This document shows positions 5,966 to 13,030 of a stretch of DNA of 13,067 nucleotides, piece after piece. The DNA is from JBBRTJ01 sp038244535 (GTDB taxonomy: Bacteria; Actinomycetota; Acidimicrobiia; Acidimicrobiales; Ilumatobacteraceae): NCBI GenBank assembly GCA_038244535.1, contig JBBRTJ010000101.1:1-13067 (forward strand). Direction: 5' to 3'. The position numbers and the translations under genes were made by a program. Every line of letters begins with the position of its first letter. The stretch's first letter is position 1. The notes beneath the pieces are model-generated. The model was not told where the DNA came from. It was given only the letters and a program-made list of their open reading frames with translations, and did no database searches.

Positions 5966-7123
5966 ATGGCGATGCGCCTCTACGACACTGCCCGTTCGGC
6001 CGTGGTCCCCTTCGAGCCCGGTCCGCTGGTGACCATGTACACGTGCGGCATCACGCCCTACGACGCCACGCACGCCGGCCACGCCACCGTGTACCTGACC
6101 TACGACATCGTGCAGCGCCGCCTCATCGACCTTGGCCACGAGGTTCGCTGCGTCCGCAACATCACCGATGTCGACGACTCGATCTTGGGCAAGGCTCGCC
6201 AGCTCGGGGTCCACTACCTCGACCTCGCGGCGGGCGAGGTGGCGCGGTTCCAGGCCGACATGGCGGCGCTCGAGGTGCTGCCTTGCTTCAGCGAGCCCCG
6301 AGCGACCTCGGCCATCCCCGACATACGCGGCTTCATCGGGATGGTGCTCGACCAGGGTCACGCCTACCAGGCCGGGGGTGCCGTCTACTTCGACGTGAGC
6401 ACGTTCCCGGCGTTCGGCTCGGTCAGCAACTACGACCGCCAGCGGATGCTCGACTACGCCAAGGAGCGGGGCGGCAACGTCGACGATCCCCACAAGCGCG
6501 ACCCGCTCGACTTCGTGCTGTGGCAGCCGAGCGAACCCGACGAGCCGTCGTGGGACACCATGTGGGGTCCCGGCCGCCCCGGCTGGCACATCGAGTGCTC
6601 GGCGCTCGCACTGCGCGAGCTCGGCACCACGATCGACCTCCACGGTGGTGGGGCCGACCTGATCTTCCCGCACCACGAGTGCGAGCGGGCGCAGAGCGAA
6701 GCGGCCACGGGGGCGCCGTTCGTCCGGCACTGGATGCACGTCGCCATGGTTCGCAAAGACGGCGAGAAGATGTCCAAGAGCCTCGGCAACCTCGTGTTCG
6801 TCGATGCGTTGCGCAAGGTGTGGGACCCGCGGGTGATCCGCCTGGCCATCGTCGGCCAGCACTACCGCCACTCGTGGGAGTGGAGCGACGACCTGCTCCC
6901 GAGGGCCGATCGCCGCCTCGACCGTTGGCTGGGCGCCCCGCACCCGGCCACCGAGCGCACGTGGTCCGAGGTTCGCGACCGCCTCGACGACGACCTCGAC
7001 GTACCCGGTGCCCTAGCCGCGATCGACGATGCGGTCGACCGGGGTGAGGGGGTGGGCGGTGTCACGAGCCTCGTGGGCGTTCGCCTCGGCGAACTGCCTG
7101 ACAGCGAGTTGACCAGCGCCTAG
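5966..7123 (+). CDS. mshC: Cysteine:glucosaminyl-inositol ligase (mycothiol synthesis)
   Basis: A 385-residue class-I aminoacyl-tRNA-synthetase-like ligase that joins cysteine to 1D-myo-inositol-2-amino-2-deoxyglucopyranoside with ATP, the third enzymatic step of mycothiol synthesis. It contains MYTCGITPYDATHAGHA (24-40), whose TPYDATHxGHA form distinguishes MshC from cysteinyl-tRNA synthetase, with HAGH at 36-39 as the HIGH motif. Zinc ligands are C27, C211 (HIEC) and H236 (PHHE). KMSKS is at 268-272. It lacks the anticodon-binding C-terminal extension of CysRS and is slightly shorter than mycobacterial MshC (about 412 residues, from memory). Two ATGs, 5966 and 5972, are possible; the first is 2 bases from the npdG stop. 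It is co-oriented and probably co-transcribed with npdG. No other mycothiol gene is in the window. Confidence 0.87.
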   Translation: MAMRLYDTARSAVVPFEPGPLVTMYTCGITPYDATHAGHATVYLTYDIVQRRLIDLGHEVRCVRNITDVDDSILGKARQLGVHYLDLAAGEVARFQADMAALEVLPCFSEPRATSAIPDIRGFIGMVLDQGHAYQAGGAVYFDVSTFPAFGSVSNYDRQRMLDYAKERGGNVDDPHKRDPLDFVLWQPSEPDEPSWDTMWGPGRPGWHIECSALALRELGTTIDLHGGGADLIFPHHECERAQSEAATGAPFVRHWMHVAMVRKDGEKMSKSLGNLVFVDALRKVWDPRVIRLAIVGQHYRHSWEWSDDLLPRADRRLDRWLGAPHPATERTWSEVRDRLDDDLDVPGALAAIDDAVDRGEGVGGVTSLVGVRLGELPDSELTSA

Positions 7124-7126
7124 GCT
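7098..7126 (+). promoter_or_regulatory. Promoter of the acyltransferase gene
   Basis: CTGACA (7098-7103) and TAGGCT (7121-7126) are 17 bases apart, a near-consensus sigma-70-type pair. The first three bases of the -10 are the TAG stop codon of mshC. A start near 7133 would give a leader of about 27 bases containing the AAGGAGG Shine-Dalgarno at 7147-7153. Confidence 0.5.
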
Positions 7127-7146
7127 CCCTCGGCGAGCGACGTGAC

Positions 7147-7153
7147 AAGGAGG
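7147..7153 (+). promoter_or_regulatory. Strong Shine-Dalgarno AAGGAGG deciding the acyltransferase start
   Basis: A perfect AAGGAGG sits 6 bases before GTG 7160. It is the only full-consensus ribosome site noticed in the window, where most genes are leaderless or coupled, and it fixes this start over GTG 7142. Confidence 0.75.
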
Positions 7154-7159
7154 TGCGGC

Positions 7160-7939
7160 GTGGCCAACCAAGGTGCAGGCCCACTGCAGGACCGCACTCG
7201 CATGCTGCTGCGCCCGCTCGCCGCCCATGGCTGGAAGTTCGAGCTGTCCGGTTTTGATCGGCTCCCGACCGATGGCCCGGCGATCCTGGCGCCCAACCAC
7301 ATCTCGTTCCTCGACTCGGTGTTCCTGATGTTGTTCGTCCCGCGGCGGATCTCGTTCGTCGGCAAGGCCGAGTACATGGACAGCTGGAAGACCAAGCACC
7401 TGTTCCCAGCCTTCGGCATGATCCCGATCGATCGCAGTGGTGGCGAGTCCAGCTCGGCTGCGCTCGACGCGGCGGCCGCGGTGCTCGACCGGGGCGAGCT
7501 GTTCGGCATCTTTCCCGAGGGCACCCGAAGCCGTGACGGCACGTTGTACAAGGGTCACACCGGCGCCGCCCGCCTCGCGCTGCGCGTGGGCTGCTCGATC
7601 TTTCCCGTGGGCATCAGTGGCACCCGAGAGATCCAGCCGCCCGACGCCTTGCTGCCCAAGTTCGGGCGCCGCTGCTCGATCCGGGTGGGGCGGGCGATCG
7701 ATCCGAGCCGCTACAAGGCCCGGGGCGACGACCGCCTGCTGCTGCGCCAGATCACCGACGAGGTGATGTTCGAGATCCGTGAGCTCAGCGGGCAGGAGTA
7801 CCGCAACCAGTACGCCACCAAGAAGGCCGAAGCGCTCCCGACCGACGTTGCCCACGTGCCGACCACCCCGGTGGCGCACCGTACCGACCACGCGGCGGCC
7901 GCCATGAGCCACGCCGCGCCCGAAGCGTCGGTGGCCTAG
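7160..7939 (+). CDS. PlsC-family 1-acylglycerol-phosphate acyltransferase
   Basis: A 259-residue lysophospholipid acyltransferase-fold protein, probably transferring an acyl group to lysophosphatidate or a related glycolipid at the cytoplasmic membrane. It has the HX4D catalytic motif in NHISFLD (H47, D52), a GMIPIDR block and FPEGTRS at 118-124, all canonical for the family. No strong transmembrane helix is visible. The C-terminal 40 or so residues form an Ala/His-rich tail that looks disordered. GTG 7160 is preferred because AAGGAGG lies exactly 6 bases upstream, the best ribosome site in the window; the earlier in-frame GTG 7142 lies ahead of that site. It starts 36 bases after mshC with its own promoter. 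Mycobacteria also carry an acyltransferase near thrS (Rv2611c), but that one is a different lipid A-type enzyme. Confidence 0.85.
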   Translation: MANQGAGPLQDRTRMLLRPLAAHGWKFELSGFDRLPTDGPAILAPNHISFLDSVFLMLFVPRRISFVGKAEYMDSWKTKHLFPAFGMIPIDRSGGESSSAALDAAAAVLDRGELFGIFPEGTRSRDGTLYKGHTGAARLALRVGCSIFPVGISGTREIQPPDALLPKFGRRCSIRVGRAIDPSRYKARGDDRLLLRQITDEVMFEIRELSGQEYRNQYATKKAEALPTDVAHVPTTPVAHRTDHAAAAMSHAAPEASVA

Positions 7940-7972
7940 CCAAACAGCCCCGAGCCGGCGCAGGCCCGCCGG

Positions 7973-7978
7973 TAGGCT
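7973..7978 (+). promoter_or_regulatory. -10 element of near-leaderless thrS promoter
   Basis: TAGGCT ends 9 bases before the thrS ATG at 7988, and no Shine-Dalgarno intervenes. The implied transcript starts within a few bases of the ATG. No clear -35 is visible. There is no room for a T-box leader, so thrS is not controlled by one here. Confidence 0.45.
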
Positions 7979-7987
7979 CGGATTGTT

Positions 7988-9946
7988 ATGGCTGACATCA
8001 CGATCTCACTGCCCGACGGCTCTGCTCGTTCCCTGCCCGAGGGGTCGACCGGTGCCGATCTGGCGGCGTCGATCGCCCGTGGTCTGGCCAAGGCGGCCGT
8101 GGCCGCAGTGGTGAACGGAACCGAGGTCGATCTCAGTGCTTCGCTGCCTGATGGGGCCACGGTCTCGATCGTGCGGGCCGACTCGCCGGAGGGTCGTCAC
8201 GTGCTGCGCCACTCGACGGCGCACGTGCTGGCCCAAGCCGTCACTCAGCTCTTCCCCGGCGCCAAGTACACGATCGGTCCGGCCATCGAGGACGGCTTCT
8301 ACTACGACTTCGAACTTGCCGGCGGCCGCACCTTCAGTGCCGACGACCTCGCCGCGATCGAGGTCCGCATGCGCGAGATCATGGTGGCCGATCAGCCGTT
8401 CGTGCGCAGCGAGATGCTCGTGCCCGACGCTCTCGCCTTGTTCGCCGACCAGCCGTACAAGCGCGAGATCATCGAAAAGGTCGACGCATCCGAGGTCGGC
8501 ACCGGCGCGGCCGCCGGCACGGTCAGCCTCTATCGCAACACGCCCGAGTTCGTCGACCTCTGCCTCGGGCCGCACGTGCCGAGCACGAGCCGGCTCGGCC
8601 ACTTCCAGCTCATGAAGGTGGCCGGCGCGTACTGGCGGGGCAACGAGAAGGGCCCGATGCTTCAGCGCATCTACGGCACGGCATGGGAGAGCAAGGAGGC
8701 GCTGGCCGCCCACCTGCACCAGCTCGAGGAGGCCGAGAAGCGCGATCACCGTCGCCTCGCCGTCGAGCTGGACCTGCTCAGCTTCCCCTCCGAGCTGGGG
8801 GCCGGGCTGGCCGTCTGGCACCCGAAGGGCGCCACGGTCCGCAAGCTGATGGAGGACTACAGCCGGACGCGTCACGAGCACGGCGGGTACGAGTTCGTGT
8901 TCACCCCGCACCTCGCGAACGCTCGGCTGTTCGAGACCAGCGGCCACCTCGACTTCTACGCCGACGGCATGTACCCGCCGATGGAGATGGACAACGGCAC
9001 GTACTACCCGAAACCCATGAACTGCCCGATGCACTGCCTCATCTTTCGCAGCCGCCAGCGCAGCTACCGCGAGCTGCCCCTGCGGCTGTTCGAGCTCGGG
9101 ACCGTGTACCGCTACGAGCGAGCGGGGACGCTCCACGGCCTGCTGCGCATCCGCGGCTTCACGCAGGACGACAGCCACATCTTTTGCACCGAGGACCAGG
9201 CCGAGGGTGAGATCCGCAGCCTGCTGGGCTTCGTGCTGTCAGTGCTGCGGGCCTTCGGCTTCGACGACTTCGAGGCCGCCCTGTCCACTCGCGACCCCGA
9301 CAAGTCGATCGGGACCGACGAGGTGTGGGACCGGGCGACGGCGCACCTGCGGGCGGCGGTCGAGGCCGAGGGTCTCGCCTACACCGTCAAGGAAGGTGAC
9401 GCCGCCTTCTACGGGCCCAAGATCGACATCGACGTCCGCGATGCCATCGGTCGGCGTTGGCAGCTGTCCACCATCCAGCTCGACTTCACCCTGCCCGAGC
9501 GCTTCGAGCTCGAGTACGTCGGGGCCGACAACGTCCGCCACCGTCCGATCATGATCCACCGGGCCTTGTTCGGCTCCGTCGAGCGGTTCTTCGGCGTGCT
9601 GGTCGAGCACTACGCAGGCGCGTTCCCCATGTGGTTGGCGCCGGTGCAGGTCCGGGTGCTGCCGGTGAGCGACGCCCACGACGCGTATGCGTCCCGGGTG
9701 CTCGACCGCCTCCGCTCAGCCGGCTACCGGGCCGACATGGTGGCCGCTGAGGATGGCCTGGGCAAGCGGATCCGCGCCGCCAAGCTCGACAAGCTCCCGT
9801 ACGTGCTCGTCGTCGGCGACGACGACGTGCGCGAGGGCACCGTCGGCGTCAACCCGCGTGGTGGTGAGGTCGAGCGGGGTGTGCGGCTCGACGAGCTCCT
9901 CGAACGGCTGGCGGCCCACGCCTTGCTGGCCGCCTCGGCGTCGTGA
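7988..9946 (+). CDS. thrS: Threonyl-tRNA synthetase
   Basis: A full-length 652-residue class-II synthetase that charges tRNA-Thr. Domains in order are TGS (about 1-62), the N2 editing domain with H75-x3-H79 (HSTAH) and C192-x3-H196 (CLGPH) that removes mischarged serine, the catalytic core, and the anticodon-binding domain (from about 540, beginning WLAPVQVRVLPV). Zinc ligands C346 (PMNCPMH), H397 (DDSHIF) and H524 (MIHRALFG) correspond to E. coli C334/H385/H511. RIRGFTQDDSHIF is motif 2. Everything catalytic is present. The start ATG 7988 matches the TGS N-terminus and follows a TAGGCT -10 with no leader. The stop overlaps the start of the HIT gene by 4 bases (GTGA), as in mycobacteria where a HIT gene follows thrS. 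Confidence 0.98.
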   Translation: MADITISLPDGSARSLPEGSTGADLAASIARGLAKAAVAAVVNGTEVDLSASLPDGATVSIVRADSPEGRHVLRHSTAHVLAQAVTQLFPGAKYTIGPAIEDGFYYDFELAGGRTFSADDLAAIEVRMREIMVADQPFVRSEMLVPDALALFADQPYKREIIEKVDASEVGTGAAAGTVSLYRNTPEFVDLCLGPHVPSTSRLGHFQLMKVAGAYWRGNEKGPMLQRIYGTAWESKEALAAHLHQLEEAEKRDHRRLAVELDLLSFPSELGAGLAVWHPKGATVRKLMEDYSRTRHEHGGYEFVFTPHLANARLFETSGHLDFYADGMYPPMEMDNGTYYPKPMNCPMHCLIFRSRQRSYRELPLRLFELGTVYRYERAGTLHGLLRIRGFTQDDSHIFCTEDQAEGEIRSLLGFVLSVLRAFGFDDFEAALSTRDPDKSIGTDEVWDRATAHLRAAVEAEGLAYTVKEGDAAFYGPKIDIDVRDAIGRRWQLSTIQLDFTLPERFELEYVGADNVRHRPIMIHRALFGSVERFFGVLVEHYAGAFPMWLAPVQVRVLPVSDAHDAYASRVLDRLRSAGYRADMVAAEDGLGKRIRAAKLDKLPYVLVVGDDDVREGTVGVNPRGGEVERGVRLDELLERLAAHALLAASAS

Positions 9947-10470
9947 CGCTCGAGCGCCTCTGGGCCGGATGGCGCACGGCGTACGTCGAGAGCGTGGCCC
10001 AAGCCAACGTTCCAAAGACGGGGGAGGGCTCGATCTTCACCCGGTTGCTGGCCAGCGGCCTGAGCGACGACGAGGTCCACATCGTGTGGCGGGGCGAGCT
10101 GTGCTTCGCCATCCTCAACGCCTACCCGTACACCAACGGTCACCTCCTGGTGATGCCGTATCGAGAGGTCGCCGAGCTGGCCGAGCTGACCGCCGCCGAG
10201 CACGTCGAGCTGTGGGCCACGGTCACGGCCGCCACGGTGGCGATCCGGGCCGCGTACCGCCCGGACGGGATCAACGTCGGCATGAACCTGGGCCGGGCCG
10301 CCGGTGCCGGCGTACCGACCCACCTCCACACGCACGTCATGCCGCGCTGGGCGGGCGACACCAACTTCATGACGAGCGTGGCCGGGGCGCGGGTGCTGCC
10401 CGAGTCGCTGCCCGCCAGCGCGTCGAAGCTGCGGGCCGCCTGGCCGGTACCCTCGTCACCTCATGGCTGA
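9943..10470 (+). CDS. HIT-domain protein, Ap4A phosphorylase/hydrolase-like
   Basis: A 175-residue histidine-triad protein with the catalytic HLHTHVM at 127-133 (H127, H129, H131) followed by PRWAGDTNF, and an upstream core NAYPYTNGHLLVMPYR. It is related to mycobacterial Rv2613c, a diadenosine tetraphosphate phosphorylase encoded next to thrS. It probably cleaves or phosphorolyses nucleotide-nucleotide or nucleotide-phosphate bonds in the cytosol. The CxxC zinc pair found near the N-terminus of many HIT proteins is replaced by SIFT (in GEGSIFTRL). The GTG start overlaps the thrS stop (GTGA) and its own stop lies inside the start of the next gene, so the three genes are translationally coupled. 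ThrRS can itself make Ap4A, so a clean-up role is attractive but is inference. Confidence 0.87.
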   Translation: MTLERLWAGWRTAYVESVAQANVPKTGEGSIFTRLLASGLSDDEVHIVWRGELCFAILNAYPYTNGHLLVMPYREVAELAELTAAEHVELWATVTAATVAIRAAYRPDGINVGMNLGRAAGAGVPTHLHTHVMPRWAGDTNFMTSVAGARVLPESLPASASKLRAAWPVPSSPHG

Positions 10471-11020
10471 CGAGCACGATCCCGCACTCCCTGCCGATCC
10501 CGCACTGCCCGCCGGTCCCACGGGCTCGGCCGACGAGGTGCGTGACACGCTGCCCGACGAGCTCGACATCACCGGGTTCGTCGGCCCGTACCAGTTCCCC
10601 GACAACAGCCGCAGACGGGTGCCCGGGTACCTGTACCTCGGCATTGCCGCGCTGTGCTTCGTGGCCTGGTTCGCCACCCGCAACGGCGATCCCGTCCTTG
10701 TCAACGGTGGCACGCTCGCCGCGGGGATCGTGCTCACGTTGGCTGGCGTGGTCTGCATCACATCGGGCTGGCGCATGATGGTCGACGAAAAGGAAGCCTT
10801 GGTCCTGGCCACCCGCACTGTGGCGTTCCCGGTCGGTCACGCCTCGGCGCAGCTCGGGTGGCGCGGGCTGCGCAGCCGGCCCACCTGGCGCATCTTGTGC
10901 TACTCGGCCGAGGAGCCCCCGCTGCAGCGCGGCTTCGTGCTCATCGATGCGATCGACGAGACCATCGTCGATGCCATCATCGAGGACAACCCCGAGGACT
11001 GGGCCGAGCTCCCCGTCTGA
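10463..11020 (+). CDS. Two-helix membrane protein of unknown function
   Basis: A 185-residue protein that I do not assign to a named family. The N-terminus (1-35) is acidic and proline/alanine rich with an imperfect repeat (ALPADPALPAGP). Two hydrophobic segments at about 56-71 and 84-102 are separated by a short polar loop (TRNGDPVLVNGG), suggesting a helical hairpin in the membrane. The C-terminal half (about 105-185) is soluble, with a conserved-looking WRMMVDEKEALVLATRTVAFPVG region and an acidic end (IIEDNPEDWAELPV). The ATG overlaps the HIT gene stop by 8 bases, so it is the last gene of the thrS run. In mycobacteria the thrS-HIT pair is followed by pgsA, which this is not: no CDP-alcohol phosphatidyltransferase motif is present. 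Confidence 0.8.
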   Translation: MADEHDPALPADPALPAGPTGSADEVRDTLPDELDITGFVGPYQFPDNSRRRVPGYLYLGIAALCFVAWFATRNGDPVLVNGGTLAAGIVLTLAGVVCITSGWRMMVDEKEALVLATRTVAFPVGHASAQLGWRGLRSRPTWRILCYSAEEPPLQRGFVLIDAIDETIVDAIIEDNPEDWAELPV

Positions 11021-11024
11021 CGAA

Positions 11025-11057
11025 GCGGGGCCTGGTCGACGTGCGACCAGGCCCCGC
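11025..11057. terminator. Bidirectional hairpin terminator between convergent genes
   Basis: GCGGGGCCTGGTCG (11025-11038) and CGACCAGGCCCCGC (11044-11057) form a perfect 14-bp stem with a 5-base loop. It lies 4 bases after the membrane-protein stop and 30 bases from the convergent secreted-protein stop. There is no T-tract on either side, as is common for strong GC-rich hairpins in actinobacteria. It probably ends both transcripts. Confidence 0.85.
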
Positions 11058-11087
11058 AGCGATGGTGAACCGTGTTGGTTGGTGGGA

Positions 11088-12941
11088 TCAGACTCGGAGC
11101 TGGCCCACGAAGGTGTTCCAGTTGGCAAGCAACGTGCGTGGCCCGCCCGAGATCCACTCGCTGGCGAAGTACACGGTGTCGCCGTACACGGACGCCCCTG
11201 AGTAGTCGCCCCAGCGAGTGGCACCGTCACCGCCGAAGACGAGCGAGCCGCTGAACCCGTCCTGGGCGTCGACGCCCCGGGCCAGCACGTTCACCCGGTT
11301 GAGGGCGGGAGCCAGCTTCACGTAGGCCGCCGATGGGAAGTAGCCGTTGCCCGACATCGTGAAGCTCATGACTGCCTTGCCCTGGCCCGTGACGGCAATG
11401 GCCGGGAAGTAGACGTCGTTGTTGGCGACGGCGACGTAGCCCTGGCCGGCCATCGAGGCGCTGAGCCTCCCGGAAGCGGTGAGGTTGGGGTCGACCTTGA
11501 ACCAGGCGATCCCGTTCCGGGTCGAGCCGTTGACGGTCACGGCGGTGTTCAAGGCGCTCCACAGGTAGCCACCGGCGTAGTACGTCTGCTGCATCCGGTC
11601 GTCGTTGGTCTGGATGGTCGGGTACGGCTCGGGGCTGGCGCCGAAGCCGAGGCAGTCGGCGATGAGGCAGTCGCGCAGCGGGGTGTTGCCGCCCTTGCGC
11701 TGCGTGGCGTCGAAGGGCATCTCGTAGGTGATGCTCGGCACGGCGGCGGCGCTCAACGAGAGGCTCGGAGTGGCCCAGTCGAGTGAGCTCGTGTTGGTCA
11801 TCGCCCAGGTGAACACCTTGTTGTCACCGGCGCCGTTGAAGTCGCCGGACGACATGAAGAACTCGGTGCCTCCGTTGCCTCCCCGCATGCTGTCGCGGCC
11901 CGGTGACATCGCCGGTTGGATCGAGTACGCCAGATCGGTGCCGAGGGCGGGCAGCTCGAATGCTGAGTAGCTGCTCGCGGTGCCGGCAGCGAGGGCGGCC
12001 TTGGAGATGGCGTAGACGTTCGACCCGTTGAACGTGGTCGACGCCGTGGGGGGCCAGGGACCGAACTCGTTGGTCGACACGTAGAAGCCGTAACGATCGG
12101 CGCCGATGAGCGGCTGGTCCGGGAGGCAGGGGCAACCGGCGTGGCTCGGGGTGCCGTTGGCGCCGTCGTTGGTCCCGTCGAGCAGGTACGTGTGCCAGGC
12201 GGCAAAGGGATCGGCGCTCGTGCTCACCGCGATGCCGATGTTGTACCGGCCGGTGGCGCTGCCGACGACGCCGTCGTAGCCGACGTCGCCGTCATCGAAC
12301 AGGAAGGTGGTGAGGAACCACCGCTGGAGATCTCGGTCGAAGTAGCACTTCACGTCACCGGTGCTCGGACCGACGTTGCCGGTCGTGCGGTTGAACTCGG
12401 CCGGGACGCCGAAGAACGAGTTGACGTCCTGCACGGCCAGCATCGTTCCGTCGGTCTGGTAGACGGCGAAGGCGGTGTTGACACCCTCGATGAGCATTCC
12501 CGGACCCGCGCACAGCTGCGTGTCGGGCGGCTCCTTCGAAAACTGGTTGCCTCCGTTGGCGAGGCGCTGGTCGATGTGGCCAAGGGCGTTGAAGCCGGTG
12601 GCCTGGCCGGCGCCCTGGATCGGCAGTGCTGCGGCCACGGGGGTGGCCAACCGCGGGGTGCTCGGCGCCGCCGGGCTCTTCGGCGAGAACTCTGAGCGCG
12701 AGTCGGCGGCGATCTTGGCCGCTTCCTGAGGTGCGATCGAGGTCTCTGAGTTGGCGCCCTTCGTCGTGGCGACGACCGACGTCGTGCCCCGGGAGACGAG
12801 CCGGTACCCCTTGGCGGTGAACGATGTTCCGAGGGCGTTCGACCGTGGGGCGGCGCCGGAGCTGGCGGCCGCTGTCAGCGGGAGGAGCGCCATGACGGTG
12901 CCCCCTGTCAAGGCAATGGCAAGTAGGCGTCGTCGAACCAC
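11088..12941 (-). CDS. Large secreted protein of unknown function, probable beta-propeller
   Basis: A 617-residue exported protein. The N-terminus has a Sec signal: RRR at 3-5, hydrophobic core 6-23 and a TAAA site, with probable cleavage after A26. Residues 27-125 are Ala/Ser/Pro-rich and linker-like. From about 138 it shows PPDTQLCAGPGMLIEGVNTAF, then CYFDRDLQRWFLTTF, IGIAVSTSADPFAAWHTY and YGFYVSTNEFG, an order I recognise from large secreted actinobacterial proteins of unknown function that look propeller-like. Six cysteines (144, 199, 270, 272, 425, 430) are all after the signal, consistent with disulfides. No hydrolase active site, LPXTG or lipobox was found. Start GTG 12941 follows GGGGGGAA by about 4 bases; it is the only start that keeps the signal peptide's positive charges. 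The gene is convergent with the thrS run and has its own structured leader. Confidence 0.83.
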   Translation of the reverse strand: MVRRRLLAIALTGGTVMALLPLTAAASSGAAPRSNALGTSFTAKGYRLVSRGTTSVVATTKGANSETSIAPQEAAKIAADSRSEFSPKSPAAPSTPRLATPVAAALPIQGAGQATGFNALGHIDQRLANGGNQFSKEPPDTQLCAGPGMLIEGVNTAFAVYQTDGTMLAVQDVNSFFGVPAEFNRTTGNVGPSTGDVKCYFDRDLQRWFLTTFLFDDGDVGYDGVVGSATGRYNIGIAVSTSADPFAAWHTYLLDGTNDGANGTPSHAGCPCLPDQPLIGADRYGFYVSTNEFGPWPPTASTTFNGSNVYAISKAALAAGTASSYSAFELPALGTDLAYSIQPAMSPGRDSMRGGNGGTEFFMSSGDFNGAGDNKVFTWAMTNTSSLDWATPSLSLSAAAVPSITYEMPFDATQRKGGNTPLRDCLIADCLGFGASPEPYPTIQTNDDRMQQTYYAGGYLWSALNTAVTVNGSTRNGIAWFKVDPNLTASGRLSASMAGQGYVAVANNDVYFPAIAVTGQGKAVMSFTMSGNGYFPSAAYVKLAPALNRVNVLARGVDAQDGFSGSLVFGGDGATRWGDYSGASVYGDTVYFASEWISGGPRTLLANWNTFVGQLRV

Positions 12942-12960
12942 GAGTTCCCCCCGGTTGGCA

Positions 12961-12988
12961 GTGGTGCTTCACCACTCAGGCTGAGTGG
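12961..12988 (-). promoter_or_regulatory. Overlapping hairpins in the leader of the secreted-protein gene
   Basis: Read on the minus strand, CCACTCA/TGAGTGG (12988-12982 with 12978-12972, 3-base loop) and GTGGTG/CACCAC (12975-12970 with 12966-12961, 3-base loop) share bases 12975-12972. They cannot both form fully in one RNA. The pair lies 19 bases upstream of the GTG start. It matches no riboswitch class I can name; a switch or a palindromic protein-binding site are both possible. Confidence 0.5.
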
Positions 12989-12996
12989 CACAGGGG

Positions 12997-13025
12997 TTTC
13001 TAGGCCCCGGACGCTCCGGGCGCAA
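12997..13025 (-). promoter_or_regulatory. Putative promoter of the secreted-protein gene
   Basis: On the minus strand TTGCGC (13025-13020) and TAGAAA (13002-12997) are separated by 17 bases. A start near 12989 would place the first leader hairpin at the very 5' end of the RNA. Both hexamers are only partial matches to consensus. Confidence 0.3.
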
Positions 13026-13030
13026 GCGCC
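13006..13030. repeat. Two adjacent small inverted repeats
   Basis: CCCGGA/TCCGGG (13006-13011 with 13015-13020) and GGCGC/GCGCC (13019-13023 with 13026-13030) lie back to back and overlap by two bases. They fall across the putative promoter of the secreted-protein gene. They may be operator-like or part of a terminator for a gene beyond the window. The rest of 13031-13067 shows nothing I can name. Confidence 0.35.

Noticed and set aside
5966..7123. Cysteinyl-tRNA synthetase as the identity of the mshC gene
   Set aside because: The TPYDATHxGHA signature and the lack of the C-terminal tRNA-binding extension fit MshC, not CysRS.
7940..7987. T-box or other leader regulating thrS
   Set aside because: There are only 48 bases between genes and the -10 is 9 bases from the ATG, so there is no room for a leader RNA.
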